From positions 434,001 through 498,000 of the forward strand of contig JAWMQP010000002.1 in the NCBI GenBank assembly GCA_033283335.1: DNA of 64,000 nt, read 5' to 3'. Source of the DNA: Pseudomaricurvus sp033283335. GTDB lineage: Bacteria; Pseudomonadota; Gammaproteobacteria; Pseudomonadales; Cellvibrionaceae. A program made the position numbers and the translations under genes. The notes under the pieces are model-generated. The model had not been told where the DNA came from. It made no database searches and saw nothing but the letters and a program-made list of their open reading frames with translations. Shown one piece after another: positions 8,186 through 16,267 of this stretch. Position 1 is the stretch's first letter. Each line of letters starts with the position of its first letter.

Positions 8186-8574
8186 ATAGCCGATTCGGTC
8201 CCGATCAATGCTATGCAAACTTCCTTCAGCAAGGCGAGTTTCATATCCAGCGCTGTGACGACTGTCATCAGCATGTATTTTACCCGCGTTGCCTCTGCCC
8301 GCATTGTGGTTCAGAAAGCCTGATCTGGACCAGACCCTCGGGCTTGGCGACTGTCTATTCCACGTCGGTGGCGCGTCAACAGCAAGGTGATTACAACATT
8401 GCGTTGGTTGATTTGCAGGAGGGTCCGAGGATGATGACCCGGGTGGTGGGTATTGATCCGCAACAGGTGACGATTGGCATGCAGGTACAAGCTTTTGTCG
8501 ACACCCTGGAAGGAGACTGCCAACCGCTGGTGTTGTTCAGGCCTCTCGATGATTCTTCTCGGGGAGGGACGTAG
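8182..8574 (+). CDS. DUF35-type zinc-ribbon/OB-fold protein paired with the thiolase
   Basis: A 130-residue protein with a rubredoxin-like zinc ribbon (C25-x2-C28 and C39-x2-C42) followed by an OB-fold, the DUF35 architecture. The GTG start overlaps the fcs stop (GTGA). It lies one base upstream of a thiolase-superfamily gene. DUF35 proteins usually form complexes with adjacent thiolase or HMG-CoA synthase-like enzymes, for example the Ltp2-ChsH2 steroid side-chain retro-aldolase. I infer it is the partner subunit of the next protein and is needed for its stability or acyl-CoA binding. Its role in ferulate metabolism is not established. Confidence 0.85.
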   Translation: MNSRFGPDQCYANFLQQGEFHIQRCDDCHQHVFYPRCLCPHCGSESLIWTRPSGLATVYSTSVARQQQGDYNIALVDLQEGPRMMTRVVGIDPQQVTIGMQVQAFVDTLEGDCQPLVLFRPLDDSSRGGT

Positions 8575-8575
8575 C

Positions 8576-9736
8576 GTGAGTCATGTATTGCGTGGGCGCA
8601 TTGCGGTTGCCGGTATCGGTCTGACGGAATTTGGCAGTCGACCGGGTTACAGTGCGCTGGAAAATACCGCTGAAGCTGTCGGTCGTGCCCTGGCGGATGC
8701 GGGTATACAAAAACATGAGGTGGATGGGCTGTTCACGTCAAATTTTCCAGATACCTTTGCCGCCTTGCACCTGGCCGAGTACCTCGGCATTCAGCCGCAA
8801 CTGCTGGATGATACCAATATTGGTGGTGCGGTGTATGTCAGCCAGCTGCAGCATGCCGCTGCCGCTATCCATGCGGGGGTGTGCAAGGTGGCGGTGATTG
8901 CCATGGGCAGTAACACACGCAGCAAGCTGAAGCAGTTGGGGATAATTGATGGGCCGCGGGAGTCTTTCCCCTATGAAGACGAATACCGTCCCAAGGCGCC
9001 CATGAATGCCTACGCCCTGGCCGCTGCCCGTCACATGCATCAATTCGGTACCCGTCGGGAACACCTGGCAGAAGTGGCGCTTGCCGCGCGTCGCTGGGCA
9101 CAGCTGAATCCCCGTGCGATGCGACGTGAGCCCCTGACAATGGAAGAAGTCCTGGCGGCGCCCATGATCTGTGATCCCCTGTCGGTCATGGATTGTTGCC
9201 TGATTGCCGATGCCGGCGCCGCACTGGTCTTGGTCGGTCGTGAGCGGGCTAACGATCTACGCAAGCCACCGGTGTATTTGTTGGGCGTTGGCGTGGCCAC
9301 CACCCATGCGGGGATCAGTCAGATGCCGGACCTGACCACAACGGCGGCTGTCCAGTCGGGCCAGCGCGCTTATGCCATGGCCGGGGTGGGTCCTAAAGAT
9401 GTGGATGTGGTTGAAGTCTATGACGCCTTTACCATCAATACGTTATTGTTTCTTGAAGATCTGGGTTTTTGTAGCAAAGGCGAAGCTGGTGATTTTGTGG
9501 CCAGTGGCAATATTGCCCCGGGAGGGGGATTGCCGGTGAATACCAACGGCGGCGGACTCAGTTGTGTTCACCCTGGCATGTACGGCCTGATGCTGATGGT
9601 GGAAGCGGTGGAACAATTACGCGGCGCGGCGGGTGAGCGACAAGTGAGCAAGCCGGAGATTGCGCTGTGCAATGGTAATGGTGGCCACTTATCGAGCCAG
9701 GCCACGGCCATTTTGGGTACCGCGGCGGCCTTGTAG
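8576..9736 (+). CDS. Thiolase-superfamily protein (SCP-x/Ltp2-like) lacking the usual nucleophilic cysteine
   Basis: A GTG start at 8576 follows GGGAGGGACG and gives 386 residues. An upstream in-frame ATG at 8474 would overlap DUF35 by 100 bp and is unlikely. The thiolase fold is evident (GIGLTEFG, DVVEVYDAFTI, NTNGGGLSCVHPGMYG). Where thiolases carry the acyl-accepting Cys (about residues 80-84), this protein reads DDTNIGGAVYVSQ, with no cysteine. Ltp2-type proteins that act as retro-aldolases with a DUF35 partner also lack it. It may cleave a beta-hydroxyacyl-CoA rather than perform thiolysis. It ends the ferulate operon, just upstream of marR. Confidence 0.85.
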   Translation: MSHVLRGRIAVAGIGLTEFGSRPGYSALENTAEAVGRALADAGIQKHEVDGLFTSNFPDTFAALHLAEYLGIQPQLLDDTNIGGAVYVSQLQHAAAAIHAGVCKVAVIAMGSNTRSKLKQLGIIDGPRESFPYEDEYRPKAPMNAYALAAARHMHQFGTRREHLAEVALAARRWAQLNPRAMRREPLTMEEVLAAPMICDPLSVMDCCLIADAGAALVLVGRERANDLRKPPVYLLGVGVATTHAGISQMPDLTTTAAVQSGQRAYAMAGVGPKDVDVVEVYDAFTINTLLFLEDLGFCSKGEAGDFVASGNIAPGGGLPVNTNGGGLSCVHPGMYGLMLMVEAVEQLRGAAGERQVSKPEIALCNGNGGHLSSQATAILGTAAAL

Positions 9737-9797
9737 ATGCCATTTCAGGGTGGGCAAGGTATAGTTTGGCAAATGGTGTTTAAGACAGGATATATTG

Positions 9798-10247
9798 ATG
9801 AGCCAAGCGCTAACCAAAACCGAGGATGAACTGGTCAATCGCAGTACCCTGGAAGATAAACTGGGCTTTCGCGTTCGCATGGCGGAACGAGCAATCTACA
9901 AGAAGTTTATCAGCAGCGTGGGCATGACCCCGGTGCAGTACAGTATTTTTACCTTGGTGGCTGACAATGAAGGTATGTCACAGGGGGTGATTGGCGAGGC
10001 CCTCAACATGGACCGTGCCTCCACTATGGCCATTATGGACAAGTTGGAAAAAGCCGGACTGATTGAGCGCCGACGCTCAACCGTCGACAGGCGCCGACAT
10101 GCGTTATACCTGACGGCCAAAGGGAGAAAGGAAATTACGGCCGTCGAAAAGAAAGTACGCCAGACCGATGATGATTTTAAAGAGCGTCTAACAGAGCGTC
10201 AGTTGCGGGATCTGGTGCGCTATTTGAATATTTTAGGAAAAGAGTGA
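9798..10247 (+). CDS. MarR-family regulator, probable ferulate-pathway repressor
   Basis: A 149-residue MarR protein. The ATG at 9798 has AGGA at 9786-9789; a TTG directly before it is less likely. Winged-helix features are GVIGEALNMDRASTMAIMDK for the recognition region and RRRSTVDRRRHALYLTAKG for the beta wing. MarR regulators of hydroxycinnamate genes (FerC/FerR type) are released by the feruloyl-CoA or coumaroyl-CoA thioester. The gene is downstream of the catabolic operon, and the three GTATGT-N3-ACATAC palindromes at promoters of the vanA-like, vdh and TonB-receptor genes are its probable targets. The MarR family call is certain; the operator link is an inference. Confidence 0.93.
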   Translation: MSQALTKTEDELVNRSTLEDKLGFRVRMAERAIYKKFISSVGMTPVQYSIFTLVADNEGMSQGVIGEALNMDRASTMAIMDKLEKAGLIERRRSTVDRRRHALYLTAKGRKEITAVEKKVRQTDDDFKERLTERQLRDLVRYLNILGKE

Positions 10248-10278
10248 TCAATTGATACAGGTGACCGGAACCATCGCC

Positions 10279-10313
10279 TGTCCCGGCTAACAGCTTGACC
10301 CGCTGCCGGGACA
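10279..10313 (+). terminator. Hairpin downstream of marR
   Basis: TGTCCCGGC (10279-10287) pairs with GCCGGGACA (10305-10313), with a smaller AGC/GCT inner stem. There is no T-run, so it may end or process the marR transcript. Confidence 0.45.
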
Positions 10314-10318
10314 CCGCG

Positions 10319-10363
10319 TTGTGGTTTCAGAAATTGTGGATGCACACATTGTGGATTCAGGAG
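10319..10363. repeat. Degenerate 15-bp tandem repeat, three units
   Basis: Three units starting TTGTGG (10319, 10334, 10349) repeat with a 15-bp period and partial similarity in the rest. They lie between marR and the TonB receptor. This is the most diverged of the short intergenic tandem repeats in the window. Confidence 0.45.
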
Positions 10364-10443
10364 CAGTAGGCAGTTAAACACAAGGAGGTGCCAACCGATT
10401 AAGATCGGAGTCAACGAGAGAGAAGCAGTCCCACACACGCTAT

Positions 10444-10464
10444 AATGTATGTATAACATACATT
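10444..10464. promoter_or_regulatory. Operator copy 3: GTATGT-N3-ACATAC palindrome
   Basis: AATGTATGT and ACATACATT are perfect 9-bp inverted repeats around ATA, ending 29 bp before the TonB-receptor start. Together with copies at 2900 and 4217 this defines a small regulon covering uptake, aldehyde oxidation and demethylation. Confidence 0.75.
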
Positions 10465-10493
10465 CAATATAATAATTAGCCCGGGAGGCCGCA

Positions 10494-12749
10494 ATGAAAA
10501 ATCGACATAAAACCCTATTGGCATCCGCCATCACCCTGGCATTGCCAGCACTGTCACCCGCAGTCTCAATGGCAGAGTCCTTTGCCATTGAAGAGGTCAT
10601 TGTTACAGCCCAGAAACGCCAGGAAAGCAGTCAGGAAATTGGCGCCGCCATTACCGCCTTGGCCGGCGACCAGCTGGTTAATTCCGATGTCAATAATATC
10701 CAGGATATTCAGAACATGGCGCCCAGCCTGCAGATTGGCGAGAGTTTTGGATTCGCTCAGGTCATGATTCGCGGCATCGGTACCGATAACCCTTTTGCCG
10801 GAGGTGATCCGTCTGTGGCCATGCATTTTGATGGCGTTGTTACGGGTCAATCATCCGCGCAATTTGGTTCCTTGTTTGATGTTGAACGCATTGAAGTTCT
10901 GCGTGGACCGCAGGGGACACTCTATGGTCGCAATGCCACCGGTGGATCCATTAACGTCATTACCCATAAGCCCACTGAAGAACTGCAGGGTTACGGCAGG
11001 TTCACCATGGGTAATTACAACCTGTCCAAATTCGAAGGGGCGGTGGGTGGGCCTTTGGCGGACAATGTGCAGGGGCGTCTCGCGTTACGAGTGATTGAGC
11101 GTGATGGTTATGGTGAAAACATCCACACCGGAGAGGATGTTGATGATGCCTCGCAGCGCTCGATACGCGGTCAGCTGTTATGGCAGCTGAATGACAGCAT
11201 GGATCTGAGGTTGGCGGCAGAATATCATGAGGAAGATGATAACAACTACATGCCGAAATTCCGCGCTCCTTCCTACGATCCTGCACCCATACCAGCGTTG
11301 GCGCCTCAACCGGTTACTGGCACCCGCGCATCGGATCGTCGGGATCTCAACTCCAATGTGGATCTGCAAAATGAGCGGGATCAGAGCTCCTTTACCCTGG
11401 AATACAACTGGAACATCAACGATACCTGGTCATTGACCTCGTTGAGCAACTACCAAACCTTCGATAAAACCCCCCAAGCCGATTTCGACATGACCGAAGA
11501 GAACTTTTATCTGTGGTCCGAACGGTTTGAAACCGAGCAGGTCAGTGAAGAGCTGCGCCTCAACTACGAGGGCGAAAAACTGCATGGTTTACTAGGGCTC
11601 TTCTATTACACGGAAGAGATCGATTCCATCAATCAGTTGGACCTGGCACTTAATCCGGGACCACCTCGCTGTACTGTGGCCGATAACGTCTCACCCTCAC
11701 TGCTCAATGCCGACGTCAACGACATTTGCTTTAATTTCAGTGGCAGCAGTGAAACCGAAGCCTATGCGTTGTTTGCCAATTTCGGCTACGACCTGACGCA
11801 GACCCTGACCCTGACTTTGGGCGGTCGTTACAGCTATGAAAAGAAAGAGGGGTTTACCGATCGCTGGATAGCCCCAGGCCTGGTTACGCCGCTGACGTTT
11901 GAGGATGAAGAAGATTTCAGTGAATTTTCCCCCAGTATCCGTCTGGAATGGGAAGCCGCTGAGGACGTGATTCTGTATGCAAGTTTCTCGGAGGGTTTCA
12001 AAAGCGGTATTTTCCTCACCGGACAGACATCGCCGGTGCTGGAACCTGAGATCGTCGATGCCTATGAGCTGGGCTTGAAAGGGATGTTTTTCGACAGCCG
12101 TTTACGTTTTAACACGGCTGCCTTTTTCTACGATTATACCGATCTGCAACAGGGTCGCAGTGTTCCAGCCGGTTCCAGTGGTTTTACCCTGGTGTATGAA
12201 AATGCTGCCTCGGCAGAGGTGAAAGGGGTAGAAGCGGAACTCACATGGTTGCCGACAGAGTTCCTACGCATTGATGGCTCGGTAACTTATCTGGATGCCA
12301 CCTTTGAAGACTATGTCACCACCGATCCGTTCGACACTGTGTATCAGCAGTTGGGATTGATTGATGCCAACGTGGACTTATCGCAACAGCTGTCTGGCAA
12401 TCAAATGGTACAGTCGCCGGAATGGGCTTTTAGCCTTGGAGCCACGTTGGACTTTACCGTTCCGGGGACGGAATGGATGGGGTCGGCCAGTGTATCAGCG
12501 GCCTATAAAGATCGGGTCTATTTCTCCCAGTTTAATCACGAGGCATTAAGTCAGGAGTCAGTAACCACGGTTAACGCGAATCTTAACGTAACCTCTGCCG
12601 ATGAGCGCTGGAGTTTGAATTTCTGGGGCAAAAACCTGACCGATGAAACCATTTACATGGGGACGTTTATACTCAACAGTTCGCGCACCAATGCCGGATT
12701 CCTGGCGCCCCCGAGAACTTATGGCTTGACTCTCGGGTATAATTTTTGA
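10494..12749 (+). CDS. TonB-dependent outer-membrane receptor, ferulate block
   Basis: A 751-residue outer-membrane receptor. A signal peptide (LLASAITLALPALSPAVSMA) is followed by EEVIVTAQKRQESSQ, which resembles a TonB box, and a plug domain (VLRGPQGTLYGRNATGG). The 22-strand barrel ends in Phe (LTLGYNF), as BAM substrates do. GGGAGG precedes the ATG. The operator at 10444-10464 ties it to the ferulate genes, so it probably imports a lignin-derived aromatic or oligomer across the outer membrane, as shown for some sphingomonad receptors. The substrate is inferred. A strong terminator at 12809 ends the transcript. Confidence 0.93.
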   Translation: MKNRHKTLLASAITLALPALSPAVSMAESFAIEEVIVTAQKRQESSQEIGAAITALAGDQLVNSDVNNIQDIQNMAPSLQIGESFGFAQVMIRGIGTDNPFAGGDPSVAMHFDGVVTGQSSAQFGSLFDVERIEVLRGPQGTLYGRNATGGSINVITHKPTEELQGYGRFTMGNYNLSKFEGAVGGPLADNVQGRLALRVIERDGYGENIHTGEDVDDASQRSIRGQLLWQLNDSMDLRLAAEYHEEDDNNYMPKFRAPSYDPAPIPALAPQPVTGTRASDRRDLNSNVDLQNERDQSSFTLEYNWNINDTWSLTSLSNYQTFDKTPQADFDMTEENFYLWSERFETEQVSEELRLNYEGEKLHGLLGLFYYTEEIDSINQLDLALNPGPPRCTVADNVSPSLLNADVNDICFNFSGSSETEAYALFANFGYDLTQTLTLTLGGRYSYEKKEGFTDRWIAPGLVTPLTFEDEEDFSEFSPSIRLEWEAAEDVILYASFSEGFKSGIFLTGQTSPVLEPEIVDAYELGLKGMFFDSRLRFNTAAFFYDYTDLQQGRSVPAGSSGFTLVYENAASAEVKGVEAELTWLPTEFLRIDGSVTYLDATFEDYVTTDPFDTVYQQLGLIDANVDLSQQLSGNQMVQSPEWAFSLGATLDFTVPGTEWMGSASVSAAYKDRVYFSQFNHEALSQESVTTVNANLNVTSADERWSLNFWGKNLTDETIYMGTFILNSSRTNAGFLAPPRTYGLTLGYNF

Positions 12750-12808
12750 GGTCGATCTTCAGCACAAGTTCGTTGCTGCGAGTTTGCTTCAGTAGCAATA
12801 GTAAAAGG

Positions 12809-12849
12809 TAAAGCCCCTGATCTATGATCAGGGGCTTTATAAGCTTTTT
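12809..12849 (+). terminator. Rho-independent terminator after the TonB receptor
   Basis: TAAAGCCCCTGATC (12809-12822) pairs perfectly with GATCAGGGGCTTTA (12826-12839) around a 3-nt loop, followed by TAAGCTTTTT. It closes the ferulate block. Confidence 0.9.
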
Positions 12850-12995
12850 GCATGTGTCCTCAATAAAAAGTCATTGGTGCATGCCGACTGACAATCGCAG
12901 AATTGGAAGTCTCCGATAAAGATTATAATATCGGTAGCATATAACCATAATTTTAAAGTTGCGCACCCCAACTGAGCGCAAGAGAGAAATAATAA

Positions 12996-14327
12996 ATGAC
13001 TAAATCTGACCCCAGAGACATCATTGCTCAGTCGCCCATGAGCCGTTTGCAAATAGTGGCGATTATTCTATGCATCCTGTTGAATGCCCTGGATGGCTTC
13101 GATGTCCTTGCCATCAGTTTTGCTTCACCGGGAATCGCCAGTGACTGGGGCATTGATCGGGCCGCTCTGGGGTTTGTGTTGTCGATGGAATTAATAGGGA
13201 TGGCCGTGGGTTCCGTGGTCATCGGCAATCTGGCAGATCGCTTTGGTCGTCGGCCGATCATTCTCGGTTGTCTGGTGGTCATGGCTGGCGGTATGTACCT
13301 GGCTTCCGTGGCGCAGACGGTGGTGATCCTGTCCGTCGTGCGCCTGTTCACCGGGCTGGGTATTGGCGGTATGTTGGCGGCCACCAATGCCATGGTGGCG
13401 GAATTCTCCAACGCCCGACGCCGACACCTGGCGGTGGCGCTAATGGCCGGTGGCTATCCGGTGGGCGCGATCATCGGCGGTTCTATAGCCTCGGTACTCT
13501 TGTCTCAATTTGATTGGCGAGCGGTATTTCTCTTTGGCGCGATAATAACGGCCGTTTTTCTGCCCTTAGTCTGGTTATGGTTACCTGAGTCGGTGGAGTT
13601 TCTTACCCAGAAACGCCCGGCTGGGGCTTTGCAAAAGGTCAATGCCACCTTGCAGCGCATGGGGCATGCTGTCATTGAGCAATTTCCTAAACTGCAGCAG
13701 CAGGAGTCTCTGAGCGGTGTTCGTGAGTTGTTTTCACCCAGCCTGGTGCGAGTTACCCTGTTGCTGATTGTGGCTTATTTTACGCATATCATGACCTTCT
13801 ACTACATACTGAAGTGGATTCCGAAGATCGTCGTGGATATGGGTTTTGCCGCGTCATCTGCCGGTGGTGTATTGGTCTGGGCCAATGTTGGAGGAGCAAG
13901 CGGTGCCTTGGTGCTCAGCCTGTTAACGCAAAAATTTGATGTGCGGGGTTTGGTCATAGGTGCACTGGTTATGGCGTTTATGATGGTCACGGTCTTTGGC
14001 TATGCCTCTGCCAGTCTGCAACATTTGTCCATGTATGCCGCCCTGGCAGGGTTTTTTACCAATGCCGCCATTGTTGGTCTGTACGCGATTTTTGCTCAGT
14101 CCTTCCCGTCCCGGGTGCGCGCAGGTGGTACCGGACTGGTGATTGGCTTGGGGCGGGGTGGGGCAGCCCTGGGTCCCATTGTGGCGGGATTTTTGTTTGC
14201 CAGTGGTCAGCCTTTGCCGGTAGTATCTCTGTGTATGGCGATAGGATCACTGGTGGCCGCCATCGCGTTACTGGCGCTCGGGCGTAAGTCCGTAGCCAAA
14301 GCCGCTGCCGTTTGCAGGGAGGCCTGA
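12996..14327 (+). CDS. MFS aromatic acid:H+ symporter (AAHS family)
   Basis: A 443-residue inner-membrane transporter with 12 predicted segments. The AAHS signature LDGFDVLAISFASP lies in helix 1, with the essential acidic residue in DGFD. The cytoplasmic loop motif GNLADRFGRRP lies between helices 2 and 3. Relatives (PcaK, VanK, GalT) carry protocatechuate, vanillate or gallate. It is the first gene after the terminator, so it has its own promoter, and it lies 22 bp upstream of a LuxR-type regulator. A paralogue is encoded at 23694-24992. The substrate is probably a hydroxybenzoate or hydroxycinnamate from the neighbouring pathways. Confidence 0.92.
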   Translation: MTKSDPRDIIAQSPMSRLQIVAIILCILLNALDGFDVLAISFASPGIASDWGIDRAALGFVLSMELIGMAVGSVVIGNLADRFGRRPIILGCLVVMAGGMYLASVAQTVVILSVVRLFTGLGIGGMLAATNAMVAEFSNARRRHLAVALMAGGYPVGAIIGGSIASVLLSQFDWRAVFLFGAIITAVFLPLVWLWLPESVEFLTQKRPAGALQKVNATLQRMGHAVIEQFPKLQQQESLSGVRELFSPSLVRVTLLLIVAYFTHIMTFYYILKWIPKIVVDMGFAASSAGGVLVWANVGGASGALVLSLLTQKFDVRGLVIGALVMAFMMVTVFGYASASLQHLSMYAALAGFFTNAAIVGLYAIFAQSFPSRVRAGGTGLVIGLGRGGAALGPIVAGFLFASGQPLPVVSLCMAIGSLVAAIALLALGRKSVAKAAAVCREA

Positions 14328-14349
14328 TAGATGAGGTCAACGACATACC

Positions 14350-15507
14350 ATGCTCAATGCTCAAGCTCTGACTGAGAGTTTTCTGGAACGACTATTACCG
14401 GTTTTCTACCACTCGGCGGAACAGCCGGACAACTGGCGTTTTGCCCTGGATCAGATCAAAACCGAGATGCAGGTGGGCAGTGTGGTCGTGCAGAAAATGA
14501 CGCTCAGCGGCAACCATCTGCGTCAGCAGTGGGCGGTTCGTGACACGGTCTCTACTGAACAGGCCGAATCCCACGATTGCCTGGTGAATAACGATGAAAA
14601 TCCCCGCTTAAATCTCAACCACGTAAAACGGGTGCTGCAGGACACTGATGTCTACCGCGGGGATGACTATGATCCCTTGCGCCAGCCAGAGTTCAGGGCA
14701 CTGGAGCGACGCTTGCAGATGATCGGCCTGGGGCGTCCCATTATCCTGGGGGTAAAGTACTCGGAGGATAGCAGCCTGTGCATGGTACTCCACCGACGCA
14801 GTGATGACAGTCGCGCTTTTGAAGACTGTCACGCACAATTTTTGCACCGGCTCAGCCCACATTTAAAACAAACCGTTTCATTGTCGGAAAAAATGGGGCA
14901 GTTACAGGCCCAATCCGACGCCTTCAGTCAGTGTCTGCATCAGTCTACTACCGGTATGGTATTACTCGATCACTCGGGTGAAGTGCGCTGGGTGAATCAG
15001 CGGGCCAAGCAGCTGCTGCAGGATTCACCGCACATGGCTGTCAAAGGCGCGAAGTTACGTTGTGCTGTTGCGGACGATCAACAGCAACTCAACGAATTGA
15101 TTGCCTGTGCCAGCCTTTCCCGGCAAGCGGGGGAACGCTTGGTCGGCTCGGTGGGGCCCCTGTGGGATAAGCCGCTGCAGTTGTTGGCATCCCCTATGTT
15201 TACTTCCACAGCCTCATACATCGCTTTGTATCTGGCTGAGCAGGACCCCCGTCTGGAATTATCCGTCGCCGAGGTGGTCAAGTTGTTTGGCCTGACACCC
15301 GCTGAAGCCAGGCTGGCGATTGCGTTGCATGACGGCTTGTCCATCAACGAGTACGCGGACCTGCAGGGTATTTCGGCCGGGACGGCGCGCATTCAGTTAA
15401 AAAGTATTTTCTCCAAACTGGGCATTAATCGCCAGCCGGAGTTGGTTCGACTGATGGGGGCTTCGATCACAACCCGAACCCAACACGTCCACAATCACTG
15501 TCGCTGA
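14350..15507 (+). CDS. LuxR-type (GerE HTH) transcriptional regulator
   Basis: A 385-residue protein with a C-terminal LuxR/GerE helix-turn-helix at about residues 315-375 (FGLTPAEARLAIALHDGLSI, then GTARIQLKSIFSKLGI, then a RQPELVRLM tail). The central part (MVLLDHSGEVRWVNQRAKQL) resembles a PAS-type sensor domain. The N-terminal third is not recognisable. It follows the AAHS transporter by 22 bp, so the two are probably co-transcribed. The ligand and targets are unknown. The downstream hydrolase/receptor module at 16268-22336 is a plausible target (inference). Confidence 0.8.
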   Translation: MLNAQALTESFLERLLPVFYHSAEQPDNWRFALDQIKTEMQVGSVVVQKMTLSGNHLRQQWAVRDTVSTEQAESHDCLVNNDENPRLNLNHVKRVLQDTDVYRGDDYDPLRQPEFRALERRLQMIGLGRPIILGVKYSEDSSLCMVLHRRSDDSRAFEDCHAQFLHRLSPHLKQTVSLSEKMGQLQAQSDAFSQCLHQSTTGMVLLDHSGEVRWVNQRAKQLLQDSPHMAVKGAKLRCAVADDQQQLNELIACASLSRQAGERLVGSVGPLWDKPLQLLASPMFTSTASYIALYLAEQDPRLELSVAEVVKLFGLTPAEARLAIALHDGLSINEYADLQGISAGTARIQLKSIFSKLGINRQPELVRLMGASITTRTQHVHNHCR

Positions 15508-15559
15508 GACTCTGATCGCGTCTGACAAGGCGGATTAGCCACGGTCAATCCACGCATCG

Positions 15560-15785
15560 TTAACCCATCAACAAGCCGCCGGCCTGTTGCCGCAGTTGTT
15601 CTATATCCCGCTTTGGCGGCATGCCAAACATGCGACTGTACTCCCGGCTAAACTGGGACGGACTTTCGTAGCCTACCTCAAACGCGACACTGGAAGCGTC
15701 CAGGTGTTCGTTCAGCATCATTCTCTTGGCTTCGTTGAGGCGTAACCACTTTTGGTATTGCAAAGGGCTCATGGCCTTACCAAGA
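15560..15785 (-). pseudogene. AraC-family regulator remnant (C-terminal HTH only)
   Basis: The minus strand encodes about 73 residues matching the second half of an AraC DNA-binding domain: AMSPLQYQKWLRLNEAKR, then a second helix-turn-helix region with AFEVGYESPSQFSREYSR and FGMPPKRDIEQL. The cupin-like N-terminal domain and first helix-turn-helix are missing. Upstream the frame continues into unrelated sequence with an ATG at 15871. AraC proteins of this kind usually sit beside aldo/keto reductase genes, and a reductase remnant lies next to it. Both appear to be the residue of one deleted locus. Confidence 0.75.
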
Positions 15786-15917
15786 CCACACTGGGTTCTA
15801 TCAGGCAGAAGTCTGGCTGTGTGGGTTCTTGCCGGCGGAAGAAAAGCTGAGTCTTCCATAGTATTAGGCAAGAAATTCAGTGCATTGCTCTAACGATCTT
15901 CTACTCTGGAAGGGCAG

Positions 15918-16079
15918 AATGTTTGCATCAAAACAGCAAATCCAGCCCATATGAAAGATAATGCGGATGTGGATTTTGATATCTCAGAGGAGGATATGGA
16001 GCTTCTGAAAACCATGGAGAAAATCAAGGATTACGGAGAAGCCAGCATTTTTCCGGTATATGGCGGCAAACTTAGCTAA
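15918..16079 (+). pseudogene. Aldo/keto reductase remnant (C-terminal tail)
   Basis: The frame reads IKTANPAHMKDNADVDFDIS, then EEDMELLKTMEKIKDYGEAS and FPVYGGKLS, then a stop. This is the C-terminal tail of an aldo/keto reductase, the segment beginning with the conserved K-T-A-N-P cofactor-binding loop. The homology starts before the only ATG (15951), so it is a truncated gene, not a 42-residue protein. The rest of 15508-16267 holds the AraC remnant and unassigned sequence. Confidence 0.7.
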
Positions 16080-16267
16080 AAATGGCTATTTCACACCACG
16101 ATCACTGAAATCCACACTTATCGTTTCCCACCTCACTTCTTCAAGCGTCATATCTCATATTGGATATGACGCTTTGTTCACCCCTCTGTAGCATCGAGTC
16201 ACAGATGTAACAAACCGCCTGGGCAATCATGAATACAAGGCTCAGGTCTCTTTGGAGTGAACAGATT

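Noticed and set aside
8474..8575. N-terminal extension of the thiolase-like protein from an ATG at 8474
   Set aside because: It would overlap the DUF35 gene by 100 bp and adds unconserved residues. The GTG at 8576 has a good ribosome site.
15786..15871. Treating the AraC piece as an intact small regulator from the ATG at 15871
   Set aside because: The first 30 codons show no AraC similarity and half of the DNA-binding domain is missing, so it is a remnant.
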